From contig NZ_MKFI01000001.1 of the NCBI RefSeq assembly GCF_001982635.1, forward strand, positions 948,891 to 1,012,890: a stretch of DNA of 64,000 bases. The letters run 5' to 3'. The stretch is from Bradyrhizobium mercantei. Its GTDB lineage: Bacteria > Pseudomonadota > Alphaproteobacteria > Rhizobiales > Xanthobacteraceae. Both the position numbers and the translations under genes were made by a program. Below, in pieces: positions 1 through 10,720 of the stretch. The notes below the pieces were generated by a model. It saw only the letters and a list, made by a program, of their open reading frames with translations. It was not told the DNA's origin and made no database searches. Position 1 is the stretch's first letter. Every line of letters starts with the position of its first letter.

Positions 1-1
1 G

Positions 2-1558
2 GTGCACGAAGGCGAGACGCTGTGCCTGGTCGGCGAAAGCGGCTCGGGCAAGTCGGTGACCTCGCTCACCGTGATGGGTCTGCAGCAGAAGGGCACGCTG
101 GTGCCCTCGGGCGGCAGCGTCAAGCTGGTCGGCGAGGAACTGCTCACCGCGACCGACCGGCGGCTGCGCCAGCTGCGCGCCACGCGGATGGCGATGATCT
201 TCCAGGAGCCGATGACCGCGCTCAATCCGGTGGTGCCGGTCGGCCGCCAGATCGACGAGGTGCTGCGCACCCACACCGATCTCGACGCCCGCGCGCGGCG
301 CCGCAAGATCCTGGCGATGATGGAGCATGTGCGGCTGCCGGATGTGGAGCGCATCTTCTCCTCTTACCCGCACCGCCTCTCCGGCGGACAGCGGCAGCGC
401 ATCATGATCGCGATGGCGCTGGTGCTGGAGCCGAAGCTGCTGATCGCGGACGAGCCGACCACCGCGCTCGACGTCACCACCCAGAAGCAGATCCTGACCC
501 TGATCCGCGACCTGCAACGCGACCACGGCACCGCTGTTCTCTTCATCACCCATGACATGGGCGTGGTGGCCGAGATCGCCGACCGCGTCGCGGTGATGCG
601 GCATGGCCGGCTGGTCGAAGCCGGCCCGCTGCAGGACGTGCTGCGCACGCCGCAGATGGAATACACCCGCAACCTGCTGTCCTCGGTGCCGAGCCTCGTG
701 CCGCGCGCGCCGCGGCCGGAAACGACTGAGCCCGTGGTGCTGGAAGCCAATGCGCTCAGCAAGGTCTACCGGGAGCGCTCGCTGTACGGCAAAGCGCGCG
801 AGGTCGCCGCCGCCAGCAACGTCACCCTCACCTTGCGCAAGGGCCGCACGCTCGGCATCGTCGGCGAAAGCGGCTCCGGCAAATCGACGGTGGCGCGCTG
901 CATCGTCCGCCTGATCGATCCGACCTCAGGCGGGGTGCACCTCGCCGGCCGCGAAATCTCCGACCTGTCGCGCCGGCTGTTGCAGCCGCATCGCCAGAAG
1001 ATCCAGATCATCTTCCAGGACCCCTACCGCTCGCTCAATCCGCGCGTCACCGTCGGCGAGAGCATCGCGGAAGGCCCGATCAATTACGGCATGCCGCGCA
1101 AGGACGCGCTGGCGCGCGCCCGCGAACTGCTCGAGCTCGTCCATCTGCCGCCCGATGCGATCTCGCGCTACCCGCACCAGTTCTCCGGCGGCCAGCGCCA
1201 GCGCATCGCGATCGCGCGCGCGCTGGCACTCGATCCCGACGTGCTCGTCGCGGATGAGGCGGTGTCCGCGCTCGACGTCTCGGTGCAGGCGCAGGTTCTG
1301 GATCTGCTCGACGAAATCCAGCGGCGGCTGGGGATCGCGCTGCTGTTCATCACGCATGATTTGCGCGTCGCCGCACAAATCTGCGACGACGTCGCCGTGA
1401 TGCAGCATGGCCGCGTCGTGGAACAGGGACCGGCCGCCGAGGTGCTGACCAATCCGCAGCAGGCCTATACCCGCGCGCTGCTCGATGCGGCACCCGGCCG
1501 CGGCTGGGACTTCGCCAACTTCCGCCCCGTTTCGGAAGGCATTGTGGCGACGGCCTAG
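2..1558 (+). CDS. Fused dipeptide-type ABC transporter ATP-binding protein (5' partial)
   Basis: Both nucleotide-binding halves of a peptide/nickel/opine-type ABC importer lie in one chain (DppD-DppF or YejF style). The protein would hydrolyse ATP at the inner face of the cytoplasmic membrane to drive uptake. The first half shows Walker A GESGSGKS near residue 12, signature LSGGQRQR and Walker B IADEPTTALD. After a linker near residue 245 the second half repeats GESGSGKS, FSGGQRQR and VADEAVSALD. The frame is open at the window edge and family members have about 25 more residues before the first Walker A, so the GTG at position 2 is not the true start. Permease and binding-protein genes are out of view. 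The hydrolase genes downstream suggest import of peptide-like or amide compounds (inference). Confidence 0.93.
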   Translation: MHEGETLCLVGESGSGKSVTSLTVMGLQQKGTLVPSGGSVKLVGEELLTATDRRLRQLRATRMAMIFQEPMTALNPVVPVGRQIDEVLRTHTDLDARARRRKILAMMEHVRLPDVERIFSSYPHRLSGGQRQRIMIAMALVLEPKLLIADEPTTALDVTTQKQILTLIRDLQRDHGTAVLFITHDMGVVAEIADRVAVMRHGRLVEAGPLQDVLRTPQMEYTRNLLSSVPSLVPRAPRPETTEPVVLEANALSKVYRERSLYGKAREVAAASNVTLTLRKGRTLGIVGESGSGKSTVARCIVRLIDPTSGGVHLAGREISDLSRRLLQPHRQKIQIIFQDPYRSLNPRVTVGESIAEGPINYGMPRKDALARARELLELVHLPPDAISRYPHQFSGGQRQRIAIARALALDPDVLVADEAVSALDVSVQAQVLDLLDEIQRRLGIALLFITHDLRVAAQICDDVAVMQHGRVVEQGPAAEVLTNPQQAYTRALLDAAPGRGWDFANFRPVSEGIVATA

Positions 1559-1656
1559 GTCTTTCGCCTTAAGCCTTTACGCCCACAGGGCATGCAAATC
1601 CGCTGGTGCTCCCCGGCTTGCGCTTGGCGCGACGACACGCTTAACGTCGCGCGCTA

Positions 1657-1704
1657 GAGCATGGCCCTGAAGGTGGACACCGGTCTTCCCCGGAGATCAC
1701 GCTC
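1657..1704. repeat. Imperfect palindromic intergenic repeat, family A
   Basis: This imperfect inverted repeat begins GAGCATGGCCCTGAAGG and ends AGATCACGCTC. It is a degenerate copy of a unit seen again at 46176-46221 (outer ends GAGCATGATC and GATCACGC). It lies in the 222-bp gap between the ABC ATPase and the M81 gene. It resembles the short palindromes scattered between Bradyrhizobiaceae genes (recollection). Confidence 0.55.
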
Positions 1705-1780
1705 CAATCAACGAGATGAGATCATGGTGCGAACCATTCCAATCGCATCATGATCGAAGAAACGTACCGAGACCAACTTG

Positions 1781-3301
1781 ATGACCCGCATTGCCGTTGG
1801 CGGCTTCCTGCACGAGACCAATACCTTCGCACCGACGAAGGCAACCTATGACGACTTCGTGCACGGCGGCGGCTGGCCGTCGATGACGCATGGCGCCGAG
1901 GTGCTCAAGGTCATGCGCAAGATCAACGTCGGCCTCGCAGGCTTCGTCGAGGCCGCGGAAGCCAATGGCTGGGAGCTGGTGCCGACGATCTTCGCCGCGG
2001 CGAGCCCGTCGGCGCATGTCAGCAAGGATGCGTTCGAGCGGATCGTGACGGAAATGGTCGAGGGCATTGTCGCGGCGGGGCCAATCGACGCGGTCTATCT
2101 CGATTTGCACGGCGCCATGGTCACCGAGCATTATGACGACGGCGAAGGCGAGACGCTGGCACGCGTCCGCAAGGCGATCGGCCGTGACCTGCCGCTCTTG
2201 GTGAGCCTCGATCTGCATGCCAACGTCTCGCCCAAGATGATCGAGCATGCCGACGCGCTGATCGCCTACCGGACCTATCCGCATGTCGACATGGCCGACA
2301 CCGGCCGCGCCTGCGCCCGGCATCTGGCGCTGATGCTCAAGTCAAGGCAGCGGTTCGCCAAGGCATTCCGCCAATTGCCGTTCCTGATCCCGATCAGCTG
2401 GCAATGCACCAACGACGAGCCGACCAAGGGCATCTACCAGAAGCTCGCCGCGCTCGAGAGCGACGCCGTGCCGACGCTGTCGTTCGCGCCGGGCTTCCCG
2501 GCGGCCGATTTCAGGGATTGCGGACCGAGCGTGTTCGCCTACGGCCGCACCCAGGCCGATGCGGATGCAGCCGCTGACAAGGTCGTCGCCCTGGTCGAGA
2601 GCCATGAGGACGATTTCGACGGAAGGATCTATTCGCCCGATGAAGGCGTGCAGCTCGCGATGGAATTGGCAAAGTCGGCCAGCAAGCCGATCATCATCGC
2701 CGACACCCAGGACAATCCCGGCGCCGGCGGCGATTCCGACACCACAGGCATGCTGCGCGCGCTGGTGCGCAACAAAGCGAGCGCCGCGACCGGCGTGATC
2801 TACGACCCGCAATCGGCCAGGGCCGCGCACACCGCCGGGATTGGGGCCACAGTCACGCTCGAGCTCGGCGGCAAGTCCGGCATTCCCGGCGATGCTCCAT
2901 ACAAAGAGACTTTCGTGGTCGAACAGCTCTCGGACGGCAAGTTCGTCGCGCCCGGTCCCTATTTCGGCGGCCGCGACATGGATATGGGCCCCTCGGCCTG
3001 CCTGCGGGTCGGCGATGTCCGCGTCGTCGTCGGATCCTACAAGGCGCAGCTTGCCGACCAGTCGATGTACCGCTATGTCGGCATCGAGCCGACCGCGCAG
3101 AAGATCCTGGTCAACAAGAGCTCGGTGCATTTCCGCGCCGATTTCGAACCGATCGCGGAGAAACTGCTGATCTGCGCTGCGCCCGGCGCGATGCCGGCCG
3201 ATACCGCCACGCTGCCGTGGAAACATTTGCGACCCGGTATCCGTATCAAGCCTAACGGCCCTAGTTTCACACCCACCTCCCCATCACGCACAAACGGATA
3301 G
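1781..3301 (+). CDS. M81 family metallopeptidase (MlrC/microcystinase C-like)
   Basis: This 506-residue protein belongs to the family of MlrC, a zinc metallopeptidase that cleaves linear microcystin products. Most relatives act on unknown peptide-like substrates. The N-terminus MTRIAVGGFLHETNTF is the family hallmark. Metal-ligand positions are visible in SLDLHANVS (D144, H146) and in RTYPHVDM (H168). A TTG at 1778 is in frame one codon upstream, but the ATG at 1781 gives the canonical N-terminus and is preferred. The stop is 6 bp before the M20 gene, so the two are almost certainly co-transcribed with the amidase that follows. Substrate is unknown; a role in degrading an imported amide is inference from context. 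Confidence 0.9.
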   Translation: MTRIAVGGFLHETNTFAPTKATYDDFVHGGGWPSMTHGAEVLKVMRKINVGLAGFVEAAEANGWELVPTIFAAASPSAHVSKDAFERIVTEMVEGIVAAGPIDAVYLDLHGAMVTEHYDDGEGETLARVRKAIGRDLPLLVSLDLHANVSPKMIEHADALIAYRTYPHVDMADTGRACARHLALMLKSRQRFAKAFRQLPFLIPISWQCTNDEPTKGIYQKLAALESDAVPTLSFAPGFPAADFRDCGPSVFAYGRTQADADAAADKVVALVESHEDDFDGRIYSPDEGVQLAMELAKSASKPIIIADTQDNPGAGGDSDTTGMLRALVRNKASAATGVIYDPQSARAAHTAGIGATVTLELGGKSGIPGDAPYKETFVVEQLSDGKFVAPGPYFGGRDMDMGPSACLRVGDVRVVVGSYKAQLADQSMYRYVGIEPTAQKILVNKSSVHFRADFEPIAEKLLICAAPGAMPADTATLPWKHLRPGIRIKPNGPSFTPTSPSRTNG

Positions 3302-3307
3302 AGAGCC

Positions 3308-4480
3308 ATGCCGACCATTGAGCGCATCGACAGTTTTGCCGACGAACTCACCGCCATCAGACGGGATCTGCATGCGCATCCCGAGATCGGCTTCGAGGAG
3401 GTGCGGACATCAGGCATCGTCGCCGAGAAGCTCTCGAGCTGGGGCATCGAGGTGCATCGCGGCCTCGGCGGCACCGGCGTGGTCGGCGTGCTCAAGGGCA
3501 AGGGCAACAGCAGCAAGAAGATCGGCCTGCGCGCCGACATGGACGCGCTGCCGATGGAGGAGAACACCAATCTGAAGTGGCGTTCCACCATCCCCGGCCG
3601 CTTCCATGGTTGCGGCCATGACGGCCACACCACGATGCTGCTCGGCTCGGCGCGCTATCTCGCCGAGACCCGCAATTTCGACGGCACCGTGCATTTCATC
3701 TTCCAGCCGGCCGAGGAAGGCCTTGGCGGCGCGCGCGCCATGATCAAGGACGGCCTGTTCAAGCAGTTCCCGTGCGACGAGGTCTACGGCCTGCACAATG
3801 CGCCCGACCTGAACCACGGCGAGATCGCGATCCTGCCGGGCCCGGCAATGGCCGCGGCCGACTTCTTCGACATCAGGATCCAGGGCTATGGCGCCCATGG
3901 CGCGATGCCGGAGCGTTCCAAGGACGCGGTCGTGATCGCAATGACGCTTGGGCAGGCGCTGCAATCGATCGTCAGCCGCAACGTCGACCCGCTGCAGGCT
4001 GTGGTGCTGTCGATCACCCAGATTCATTCCGGTTCGGCCTACAACGTCATTCCCGGCGACGCCTGGATGTGCGGCACGGTGCGCTGCTTCTCCGAGGAGA
4101 TCCGTGCGCTGATCCGCAAGCGCATGCGCGAGATCGCCGCCGGCTTTGCCGCCGCGTATGACGCCGAAATCTCGGTCGAGATCCGCGACGGCTTCAGCGT
4201 GCTAGTCAATCAGGAAGAGCAGTCCCGCGTCGTCGAGGAAGTCGCGCGCACCGTCGTCGATCCGACCAAGGTGATCACCCGCTCGACGCCGAAGATGGGC
4301 AGCGAGGATTTCGCCGACATGATGCAGGCCGTTCCCGGTGCGTATTTCTGGGTCGGTCACGACGGTTCAGTGCCCGTGCACAATCCCGGTTACGTTCTCG
4401 ACGACAAGATCCTGCCGATCGGCGCCAGCATGTTCGCCCGCATCATCGAGAAACGTATGCCGGCAGGTGCGCATGCATAA
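3308..4480 (+). CDS. M20 family amidohydrolase (hippurate hydrolase/HipO-like)
   Basis: A 390-residue zinc-dependent amidohydrolase of the M20D group, which removes acyl groups from N-acyl amino acids or cleaves aminoacyl amides in the cytoplasm. Visible landmarks are HPEIGFEE at 24-31, RADMDALP at 75-82, HGCGHDGH at 100-107 (metal ligands C102 and H104), QPAEEGLGG with the catalytic glutamate pair at 136-137, and GLHNAP with H163. An ATG start follows the M81 stop by 6 bp. Its 3' end overlaps the start of the amidase gene by 8 bp, which suggests translational coupling. The precise substrate cannot be read from sequence. Confidence 0.93.
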   Translation: MPTIERIDSFADELTAIRRDLHAHPEIGFEEVRTSGIVAEKLSSWGIEVHRGLGGTGVVGVLKGKGNSSKKIGLRADMDALPMEENTNLKWRSTIPGRFHGCGHDGHTTMLLGSARYLAETRNFDGTVHFIFQPAEEGLGGARAMIKDGLFKQFPCDEVYGLHNAPDLNHGEIAILPGPAMAAADFFDIRIQGYGAHGAMPERSKDAVVIAMTLGQALQSIVSRNVDPLQAVVLSITQIHSGSAYNVIPGDAWMCGTVRCFSEEIRALIRKRMREIAAGFAAAYDAEISVEIRDGFSVLVNQEEQSRVVEEVARTVVDPTKVITRSTPKMGSEDFADMMQAVPGAYFWVGHDGSVPVHNPGYVLDDKILPIGASMFARIIEKRMPAGAHA

Positions 4481-5891
4481 GCCGAAAGCGGACGCCATCA
4501 CATCGCTGCACGATCTCTCGGCCGTCGACCTGCTCGCCGGCTATCGTGCCAAGCAGTTCTCGCCGTCGGAAGTGCTGGAGGAAATCATCTCCCAGGTCGC
4601 GACCTGGGAGCCGCACATCAAGGCGCTGTATCTGTACGACCCGGAAGGGGCGCGGAAGGTCGCCAAGGCCTCGACCGAGCGCTGGCAGCAAGCCGAGCCG
4701 GCCGGTACGCTCGACGGCGTGCCCGCGACCATCAAGGACAATGTCGCAACCAAGGGCCAGCCGGTGCCGCTCGGTGCGGCGAGCGTCAAGCTGGCGCCCG
4801 CGGAGAAGGATGCGCCGCCCGCCGCGCGGTTGCGCGAAGCCGGCTGCGTGATCTTCTCCAAGACCACGATGCCGGATTACGGCATGCTGTCGTCGGGACT
4901 GTCGTCGTTCCATCCCCTCACCCGCAATCCCTGGGACGTCAGCAAGAACCCCGGCGGCTCGAGCGCCGGCGCGGGCGCGGCCGGTGCCGCCGGCTACGGC
5001 CCGCTGCATCTCGGCACCGATATCGGCGGCTCGGTGCGGCTGCCGGCCTCGTGGTGCGGCCTCGTCGCGCTGAAGCCGAGCCTCGGCCGCGTGCCGATCG
5101 ATCCACCCTATGTCGGCCGCGTGGCGGGGCCGATGACTCGCACCGTCGATGACGCCGCGCTGATGATGAGCGTGCTGTCGCGTCCGGATCGCCGCGACGG
5201 CATGAGCCTGCCCGCGCTGGAAGTGAACTGGAAGGCGCTGGAGAAGTCGCCGCGCAAGCTGCGCATCGGGCTGATGCTCGATGCCGGATCTGGCCAGAAG
5301 GTCGAGAAGGAGGTCCGCGAGGTCGTGGTCAAGGCGGCGAAGGCGTTCGAATCCGCCGGCGCCGTCATCACCGAGATCGACGGCATCCTGACGCCCGAGA
5401 TGCTCGAGGGGCTCGACAGTTTCTGGCGCGCGCGGACCTGGGACGAACTGTCGAAATTGTCTGAGGCCGACCGCGGCAAGACCCTGCCCTACATCCTCAA
5501 TTGGGCCGAGGCTGGCGCAAACCTCTCCGGCGTCGACGTGGTGCGCGGCTTCAACCAGACGATGGCGATCCGCGCGGCTGCCGCAAAGCTGTTCTGCGAG
5601 GTCGACTACGTGATCTCGCCGGTGTCGCCGGTGGTGAACTTCCCCGCGGAGTTCGCCGCACCGCTCAACGACCCGGCAAAGCCGTTCGAGCACATCTGCT
5701 TTACCGTGCCGTGGAATATGTCGGAGAATCCCGCGCTGTCGATCAACGCAGGCTACGACAAGAAGGGCTTTCCGATCGGCGTCCAGATCATCGGTCGCCG
5801 CTTCGACGATATCGGCGTGCTCGGCATGGGCAAGGCGTTCGAAGGCCTGCGCGGCCCGCAGAAGCCGTGGCCCGCGCCGCCAAAGAAATAG
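4473..5891 (+). CDS. Amidase (amidase-signature family)
   Basis: A 472-residue amidase-signature enzyme using a Ser-cisSer-Lys triad to hydrolyse a carboxamide to acid plus ammonia or amine. The triad is readable: Lys88 in PATIKDN, Ser163 in GGSSAG and Ser187 in DIGGSVRLP. The frame is open upstream inside the M20 gene, but the ATG at 4473 (overlapping the M20 stop by 8 bp) gives a normal N-terminus, MHKPKADAITSLHDLSAVDLL. It is the last gene of the apparent ABC-M81-M20-amidase operon; a long stem-loop follows at 5903. It could equally be a GatA-like paralogue, but no gatB or gatC is adjacent. Confidence 0.92.
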   Translation: MHKPKADAITSLHDLSAVDLLAGYRAKQFSPSEVLEEIISQVATWEPHIKALYLYDPEGARKVAKASTERWQQAEPAGTLDGVPATIKDNVATKGQPVPLGAASVKLAPAEKDAPPAARLREAGCVIFSKTTMPDYGMLSSGLSSFHPLTRNPWDVSKNPGGSSAGAGAAGAAGYGPLHLGTDIGGSVRLPASWCGLVALKPSLGRVPIDPPYVGRVAGPMTRTVDDAALMMSVLSRPDRRDGMSLPALEVNWKALEKSPRKLRIGLMLDAGSGQKVEKEVREVVVKAAKAFESAGAVITEIDGILTPEMLEGLDSFWRARTWDELSKLSEADRGKTLPYILNWAEAGANLSGVDVVRGFNQTMAIRAAAAKLFCEVDYVISPVSPVVNFPAEFAAPLNDPAKPFEHICFTVPWNMSENPALSINAGYDKKGFPIGVQIIGRRFDDIGVLGMGKAFEGLRGPQKPWPAPPKK

Positions 5892-5902
5892 CGCCTCGAC
5901 GC

Positions 5903-5941
5903 AAGTTGGATGTGCCGGCGACGCGCCGGCGCATCCGACTT
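5903..5941 (+). terminator. Long stem-loop after the amidase operon
   Basis: An 18-base arm at 5903-5920 pairs with 5924-5941 across a 3-nt loop, with two imperfect pairs and a GCCGGC core. It starts 12 bp after the amidase stop. There is no long T run, so it may act as a transcript stabiliser or a weak terminator rather than a classical intrinsic terminator. Confidence 0.5.
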
Positions 5942-6022
5942 CTTCACAAGGGATGATTGCCGGGTTAACTGAATGACGACGCACGTCGCGCATTCAAAGA
6001 AAACCGAGAGGAAATCATCCCC

Positions 6023-6909
<887 letters not shown>

Positions 6910-6913
<4 letters not shown>

Positions 6914-7587
6914 GCGAACGGCGTCCCGCGTCGTCCACACCTGACGGCGTCGTCCTGCTGCATGGAATCAGCAGGACGGCGCGCTCGTTTCGCAGGATGG
7001 AGCTGGCGCTCAGCGATGCCGGCTTCGCCACCCTCAATCTCGACTATGACAGCCGGCGCAAGCCGCTCGATGCGCTGGCCGAGGATATCCACCCCTCACT
7101 CGATCGCTTCGCGCGGGGCCTCGACGGCTCCGTGCATCTCGTTTGCCATTCGATGGGCGGCCTTTTGGCGCGCGTCTACCTCGCACGACATCGCCCGGCC
7201 CGGCTCGGCCGCGTCGTGATGCTGGGCACACCGAACGGCGGCAGCGAGATCGCCGACCGCCTGAAGAACCTCCCGCCCTATCGCGCCTACTTCGGCCCGG
7301 CCGGCCAGCAGCTCGTCACCCGCCGCGATGCTGCGACCAGCGCATTGCTGCCCGCAATCGATTATGAGGCCGGCATCATTGCCGGCAACCGCTCGGTCTA
7401 TCCGATCACGTCCATGCCCCTGCCGCGGCCGCACGATGGCCGCGTCTCAGTCGCCAACACCAGGCTCGACGGCATGGCCGATCACATCGTGATCCGCACC
7501 TCGCATCCCTGGCTGGTGCGCAATGCGGAAGCGATCGCGCAGACGATTGCTTTCCTGCGCGACGGACAATTCGCAAGGATGCGCTGA
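6910..7587 (+). CDS. Alpha/beta hydrolase (lipase-like)
   Basis: A 225-residue alpha/beta hydrolase starting at GTG inside the hydratase stop (GTGA overlap). It has the oxyanion motif VVLLHGIS at 14-21 and the nucleophile elbow CHSMGG with Ser81. The segment GTPNGGSEIADRL downstream is typical of small bacterial lipase/acyltransferase-like proteins related to the PGAP1/LipA group. A histidine in the C-terminal DHIVIRTSHPWL is the likely catalytic His. No signal peptide is visible, so it is probably cytoplasmic. Its stop codon directly abuts the stop codon of the convergent chemoreceptor gene. Substrate unknown. Confidence 0.82.
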
Positions 7588-9633
7588 TCAGGCGGCCTTG
7601 ATGCCGCTGATGAAGCTCTCGACGTGGACGCGCATCCGCGCCGACTGTCGCGACAGTTCCTGGGAAGCCCCGAGCACCTGACCCGCCGCCACCCCAGATT
7701 CCTCCGCCGCACCGGTGACCGCACCGATATTGGCAGAGATGTCGCCGGTTCCCTTGGCCGCGTGCTGAACGTTGCGCGCGATCTCCTGGGTCGCCGCGCC
7801 CTGCTCCTCGACGGCACTGGCGATCGACGAGGCGATCTCGTTGATCTCGTCGATCGTGACCGTCATGCCCCGGATCGCGGTCACGACGTCGCCTGACGTG
7901 GCCTGGATCGCGCCGATCTGCGCCCGGATGTCGTCGGTCGCCTTGGCGGTCTGCTCCGCGAGCGTCTTGACCTCGGCGGCAACCACGGCAAAGCCGCGGC
8001 CAGCATCACCGGCGCGCGCCGCCTCGATCGTGGCATTGAGCGCGAGCAGATTGGTCTGGCTTGCGATCTCGCTGATCAGCTTGACGACGTCGCCGATTTT
8101 CTCCGCGGCGGCGGAGAGCCCCTGCACCGTCTCATTGGTACGCCGCCCATCGGCTGCCGCACGCTGCGCGATTTGCGCCGACTGCGTCACCTGCCGCCCG
8201 ATCTCGCCGACCGAGCCCGACAATTGTTCGGTCGCAGCGGCAACTGTCTGCATGTTGCTTGACGCCGCCTGCGTCGCTTCGGCGACATTCGCGGCCTGTT
8301 CGCTGGTCTTGCCGGCGCTCCCGCTCATCAACGCGGCCGTCGACTCGAGCTGTGCGGATGCCGATATCACCGCGTCGATGACCGCGCCGATATCGTCTTG
8401 GAACCGGTTGGTGAGGTCGCCTACGCGCGCGACGCGGGCCGCACGCTGGTTGACGGCCTCACTTTCCTTCGCGGCGAGGTCGGCGGAGCGGATCATGCTT
8501 TGCTTAAAGAACTGCACCGTCCGCGCCATCACACCAATCTCGTCGCCGCGATCGGTGGCGCCGACTTCGAGATCGAGATTGCCTTCCGCGAGCGCGGTCA
8601 TGTTGGAGGCCAGGGTGTTGATCGGCACCGTGATGCTGCGCGCCATCGCCAGCACCGCAAGCGATCCCGCGAGCAGTGCCAGCAACATCAGTCCGGCCAC
8701 CGCACCGAGGCTCATGGTCGCGTCTGCCTTCTTGTCGATCATCAGGCGAGACAATTCGGCGGCAAGCCCGTCTTCAATTGTCTTGAGCATGTCGATCCGG
8801 ACGGTCGCGGCGTCGAACCAGGATTTGCTGTCGAGCGACTTGAAGTCCCCGGCAAGCCCGCCCTGCTCTACCGTCTTGCGCATGGCATTGAATGTATCGA
8901 TGGCGTTGCCCGACATGGTTCGGGTGAACAGCTCACGTGCTTCCCGCGACGCGGCAGCGCGGAACGCGCCGAAGAAGCTTTCTTGGGCCGCCGCAAGGCC
9001 AACCGCGCGGACATAGAGCTGCGGCTCGAAGCGGCCCGCCGCGATGCCGCCGGCGACGGCCGCACGCTCCTGCCCGGCGCGCTCCTTGCCTTCGATCAGA
9101 TTGGCGTAGGCGGCAATGGATTTCGAAATCTCGTCGTCGTGGCTCAGCTTGGCAATGCCGGTGATGACCGTGATCAGCCGGCCGATCGTGTCGGTGAGAT
9201 AGCCGACGGCGGCCGGCGGCGCGATCGCAAGGCCATCGATGTCGGCGCGGTGCAGGTCGAGCTGACCGACACCGTCCTGGGCCGCCTGCGCGGCCGCGGC
9301 GATGTCCCCGGTTCCCGACTGCTTCAGATCCGCAAGCACTGACGTTGCGACCGACCGCTCCGTGTCGGTGCGTTTGCGCTGCTCGCCGAGTTCGCCGCGC
9401 ATCTGCGTGCCCTTGCTGCCGAGATAGGCCGACGACAGGCCGCGCTCGCGCTGCAATTCGTGCACCAGCCGGCTGAGCTTGCCGACGCCCTCGGCGATCG
9501 GCTGCATCCGGGCGATGTCGGAACGCACCGACCACTTCGTCGAGATGTCGTAGATTGCGATCGCCGCAAAGGCGATCAGCGGCAGCAAGGCGGAGAAAGC
9601 AATCCGATAAAGTATCCTGGTGTTCTTCAGCAT
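7588..9633 (-). CDS. Methyl-accepting chemotaxis protein with nitrate/nitrite-type sensor domain
   Basis: A 681-residue chemoreceptor. A first membrane helix (about residues 8-27) is followed by a periplasmic domain beginning with an arginine-rich [13 protein letters not shown] motif, the hallmark of the NIT (nitrate- and nitrite-sensing) domain. A second membrane helix near 310-332, a HAMP linker ([14 protein letters not shown]) and a full signalling domain follow. The hairpin tip [18 protein letters not shown] is canonical, so coupling to CheW/CheA is expected. The C-terminus ISGIKAA has no CheR-tethering pentapeptide. No che genes are in the window. The ligand is inferred only from the domain class. 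Confidence 0.93.
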   Translation of the reverse strand: MLKNTRILYRIAFSALLPLIAFAAIAIYDISTKWSVRSDIARMQPIAEGVGKLSRLVHELQRERGLSSAYLGSKGTQMRGELGEQRKRTDTERSVATSVLADLKQSGTGDIAAAAQAAQDGVGQLDLHRADIDGLAIAPPAAVGYLTDTIGRLITVITGIAKLSHDDEISKSIAAYANLIEGKERAGQERAAVAGGIAAGRFEPQLYVRAVGLAAAQESFFGAFRAAASREARELFTRTMSGNAIDTFNAMRKTVEQGGLAGDFKSLDSKSWFDAATVRIDMLKTIEDGLAAELSRLMIDKKADATMSLGAVAGLMLLALLAGSLAVLAMARSITVPINTLASNMTALAEGNLDLEVGATDRGDEIGVMARTVQFFKQSMIRSADLAAKESEAVNQRAARVARVGDLTNRFQDDIGAVIDAVISASAQLESTAALMSGSAGKTSEQAANVAEATQAASSNMQTVAAATEQLSGSVGEIGRQVTQSAQIAQRAAADGRRTNETVQGLSAAAEKIGDVVKLISEIASQTNLLALNATIEAARAGDAGRGFAVVAAEVKTLAEQTAKATDDIRAQIGAIQATSGDVVTAIRGMTVTIDEINEIASSIASAVEEQGAATQEIARNVQHAAKGTGDISANIGAVTGAAEESGVAAGQVLGASQELSRQSARMRVHVESFISGIKAA

Positions 9634-9745
9634 GACTCAACCCCGGGTTGGTTCATGCCTACATTCGATTGGTAAAAAAGCCCTGCGGCAGCGCCGCCGA
9701 AGTTTTGGGCAGGCGCTGCGCAGAACATTTGCAAAGGCCGTAGTT

Positions 9746-10720
9746 CTACCGAGTGATCAACGCCACGCGCCCGATCGCCTTGCGCTCGATCAGGAGCCGC
9801 ATCGCCTTCGCAAAATCCTCCAGCGGCAACCGGTGCGAGATGTTCGGCCGCACCCGGCCCGCCTCGGCCCATTCGCTCAGCGCCTTGAACCTGACCTCGC
9901 CGAGCGCGGGGTCCTTGCGCACCGCCTCGCCGGCGCGCACGCCGAGCACGCTCGCGCCCTTGATCATCAACAGATTGGTGCGGGCAAGCCCGATGCCGCC
10001 GGTGAAGCCGACGACGAGAATCCGCGCGCCCCAGTTGATGCAGCGCATCGAGTTCTCGAACACCTCGCCGCCGACCGGATCGAACACGACGTCGGCGCCA
10101 CGGCCGTCGGTAAGACGCTTGACAGCGTCGCGGAACGGCTCGCGCGCGGTGAGCACGAGATGATCCGCGCCGCGCGCCTTGGCGATCGCAAGCTTCTCCT
10201 CGGATGAAGCCGCCGCGATCACGGTAGCGCCGAGCAGCTTGCCGATCTCGACCGCGGCCAATCCGACGCCGCCGCCGGCGCCATGCACCAGCAGCACCTC
10301 GCCCGGCTTGATCTGCCCGCGGTCGATCAGCGCGTGATAGGCGGTGCCGTGCGCGGCAAGGAAGGTCGCGCCTTCCGCATAATCGAAGGTCGACGGCACC
10401 GGCACGAGCTGCGCCGGCACAGCGACCGTCTCGTCGCAATAGGCGCCGTGCCGCATCTTGACGATCACCCTGTCGCCGACCGCGACACCGGCAGCGTCAT
10501 TGACCTCGACGACATCGCCGGCCGCTTCCGAGCCCGGCGTGAACGGCAGCGGCGGCTTGAGCTGGTACTCGCCCGCGGCCATCAGGATGTCGGGGAAATT
10601 GATCCCGGCGGCGCGGATCGCAACGCGCACCTGCCCCGGCTGCAACGCCACCGAGGCAAAATTCTCGAGCTGAAGGCGCTCGGGCGGGCCGAGCTCGCGG
10701 CAAACGACAGCTTTCGGCAT
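9746..10720 (-). CDS. Zinc-independent quinone oxidoreductase (zeta-crystallin/QOR family)
   Basis: A 324-residue medium-chain dehydrogenase/reductase of the NADPH:quinone oxidoreductase type. The NADP-binding glycine motif GAGGGVGLAAVEIG lies near residue 150, and the N-terminal GroES-like fold includes GINFPDIL and PGSEAAGDV. It lacks the catalytic zinc ligands of alcohol dehydrogenases. The open frame extends into the upstream gene, but the ATG at 10720 gives the normal N-terminus (MPKAVVCRELG) and overlaps the stop of the upstream isomerase gene by one base (TGATG), so the two are co-translated. Likely electrophile or quinone reduction in the cytosol. Confidence 0.9.
   Translation of the reverse strand: MPKAVVCRELGPPERLQLENFASVALQPGQVRVAIRAAGINFPDILMAAGEYQLKPPLPFTPGSEAAGDVVEVNDAAGVAVGDRVIVKMRHGAYCDETVAVPAQLVPVPSTFDYAEGATFLAAHGTAYHALIDRGQIKPGEVLLVHGAGGGVGLAAVEIGKLLGATVIAAASSEEKLAIAKARGADHLVLTAREPFRDAVKRLTDGRGADVVFDPVGGEVFENSMRCINWGARILVVGFTGGIGLARTNLLMIKGASVLGVRAGEAVRKDPALGEVRFKALSEWAEAGRVRPNISHRLPLEDFAKAMRLLIERKAIGRVALITR

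Noticed and set aside
1778..1780. TTG start for the M81 protein
   Set aside because: The adjacent ATG at 1781 gives the family N-terminus MTRIAVGGFLHETNTF; a TTG one codon earlier adds nothing.
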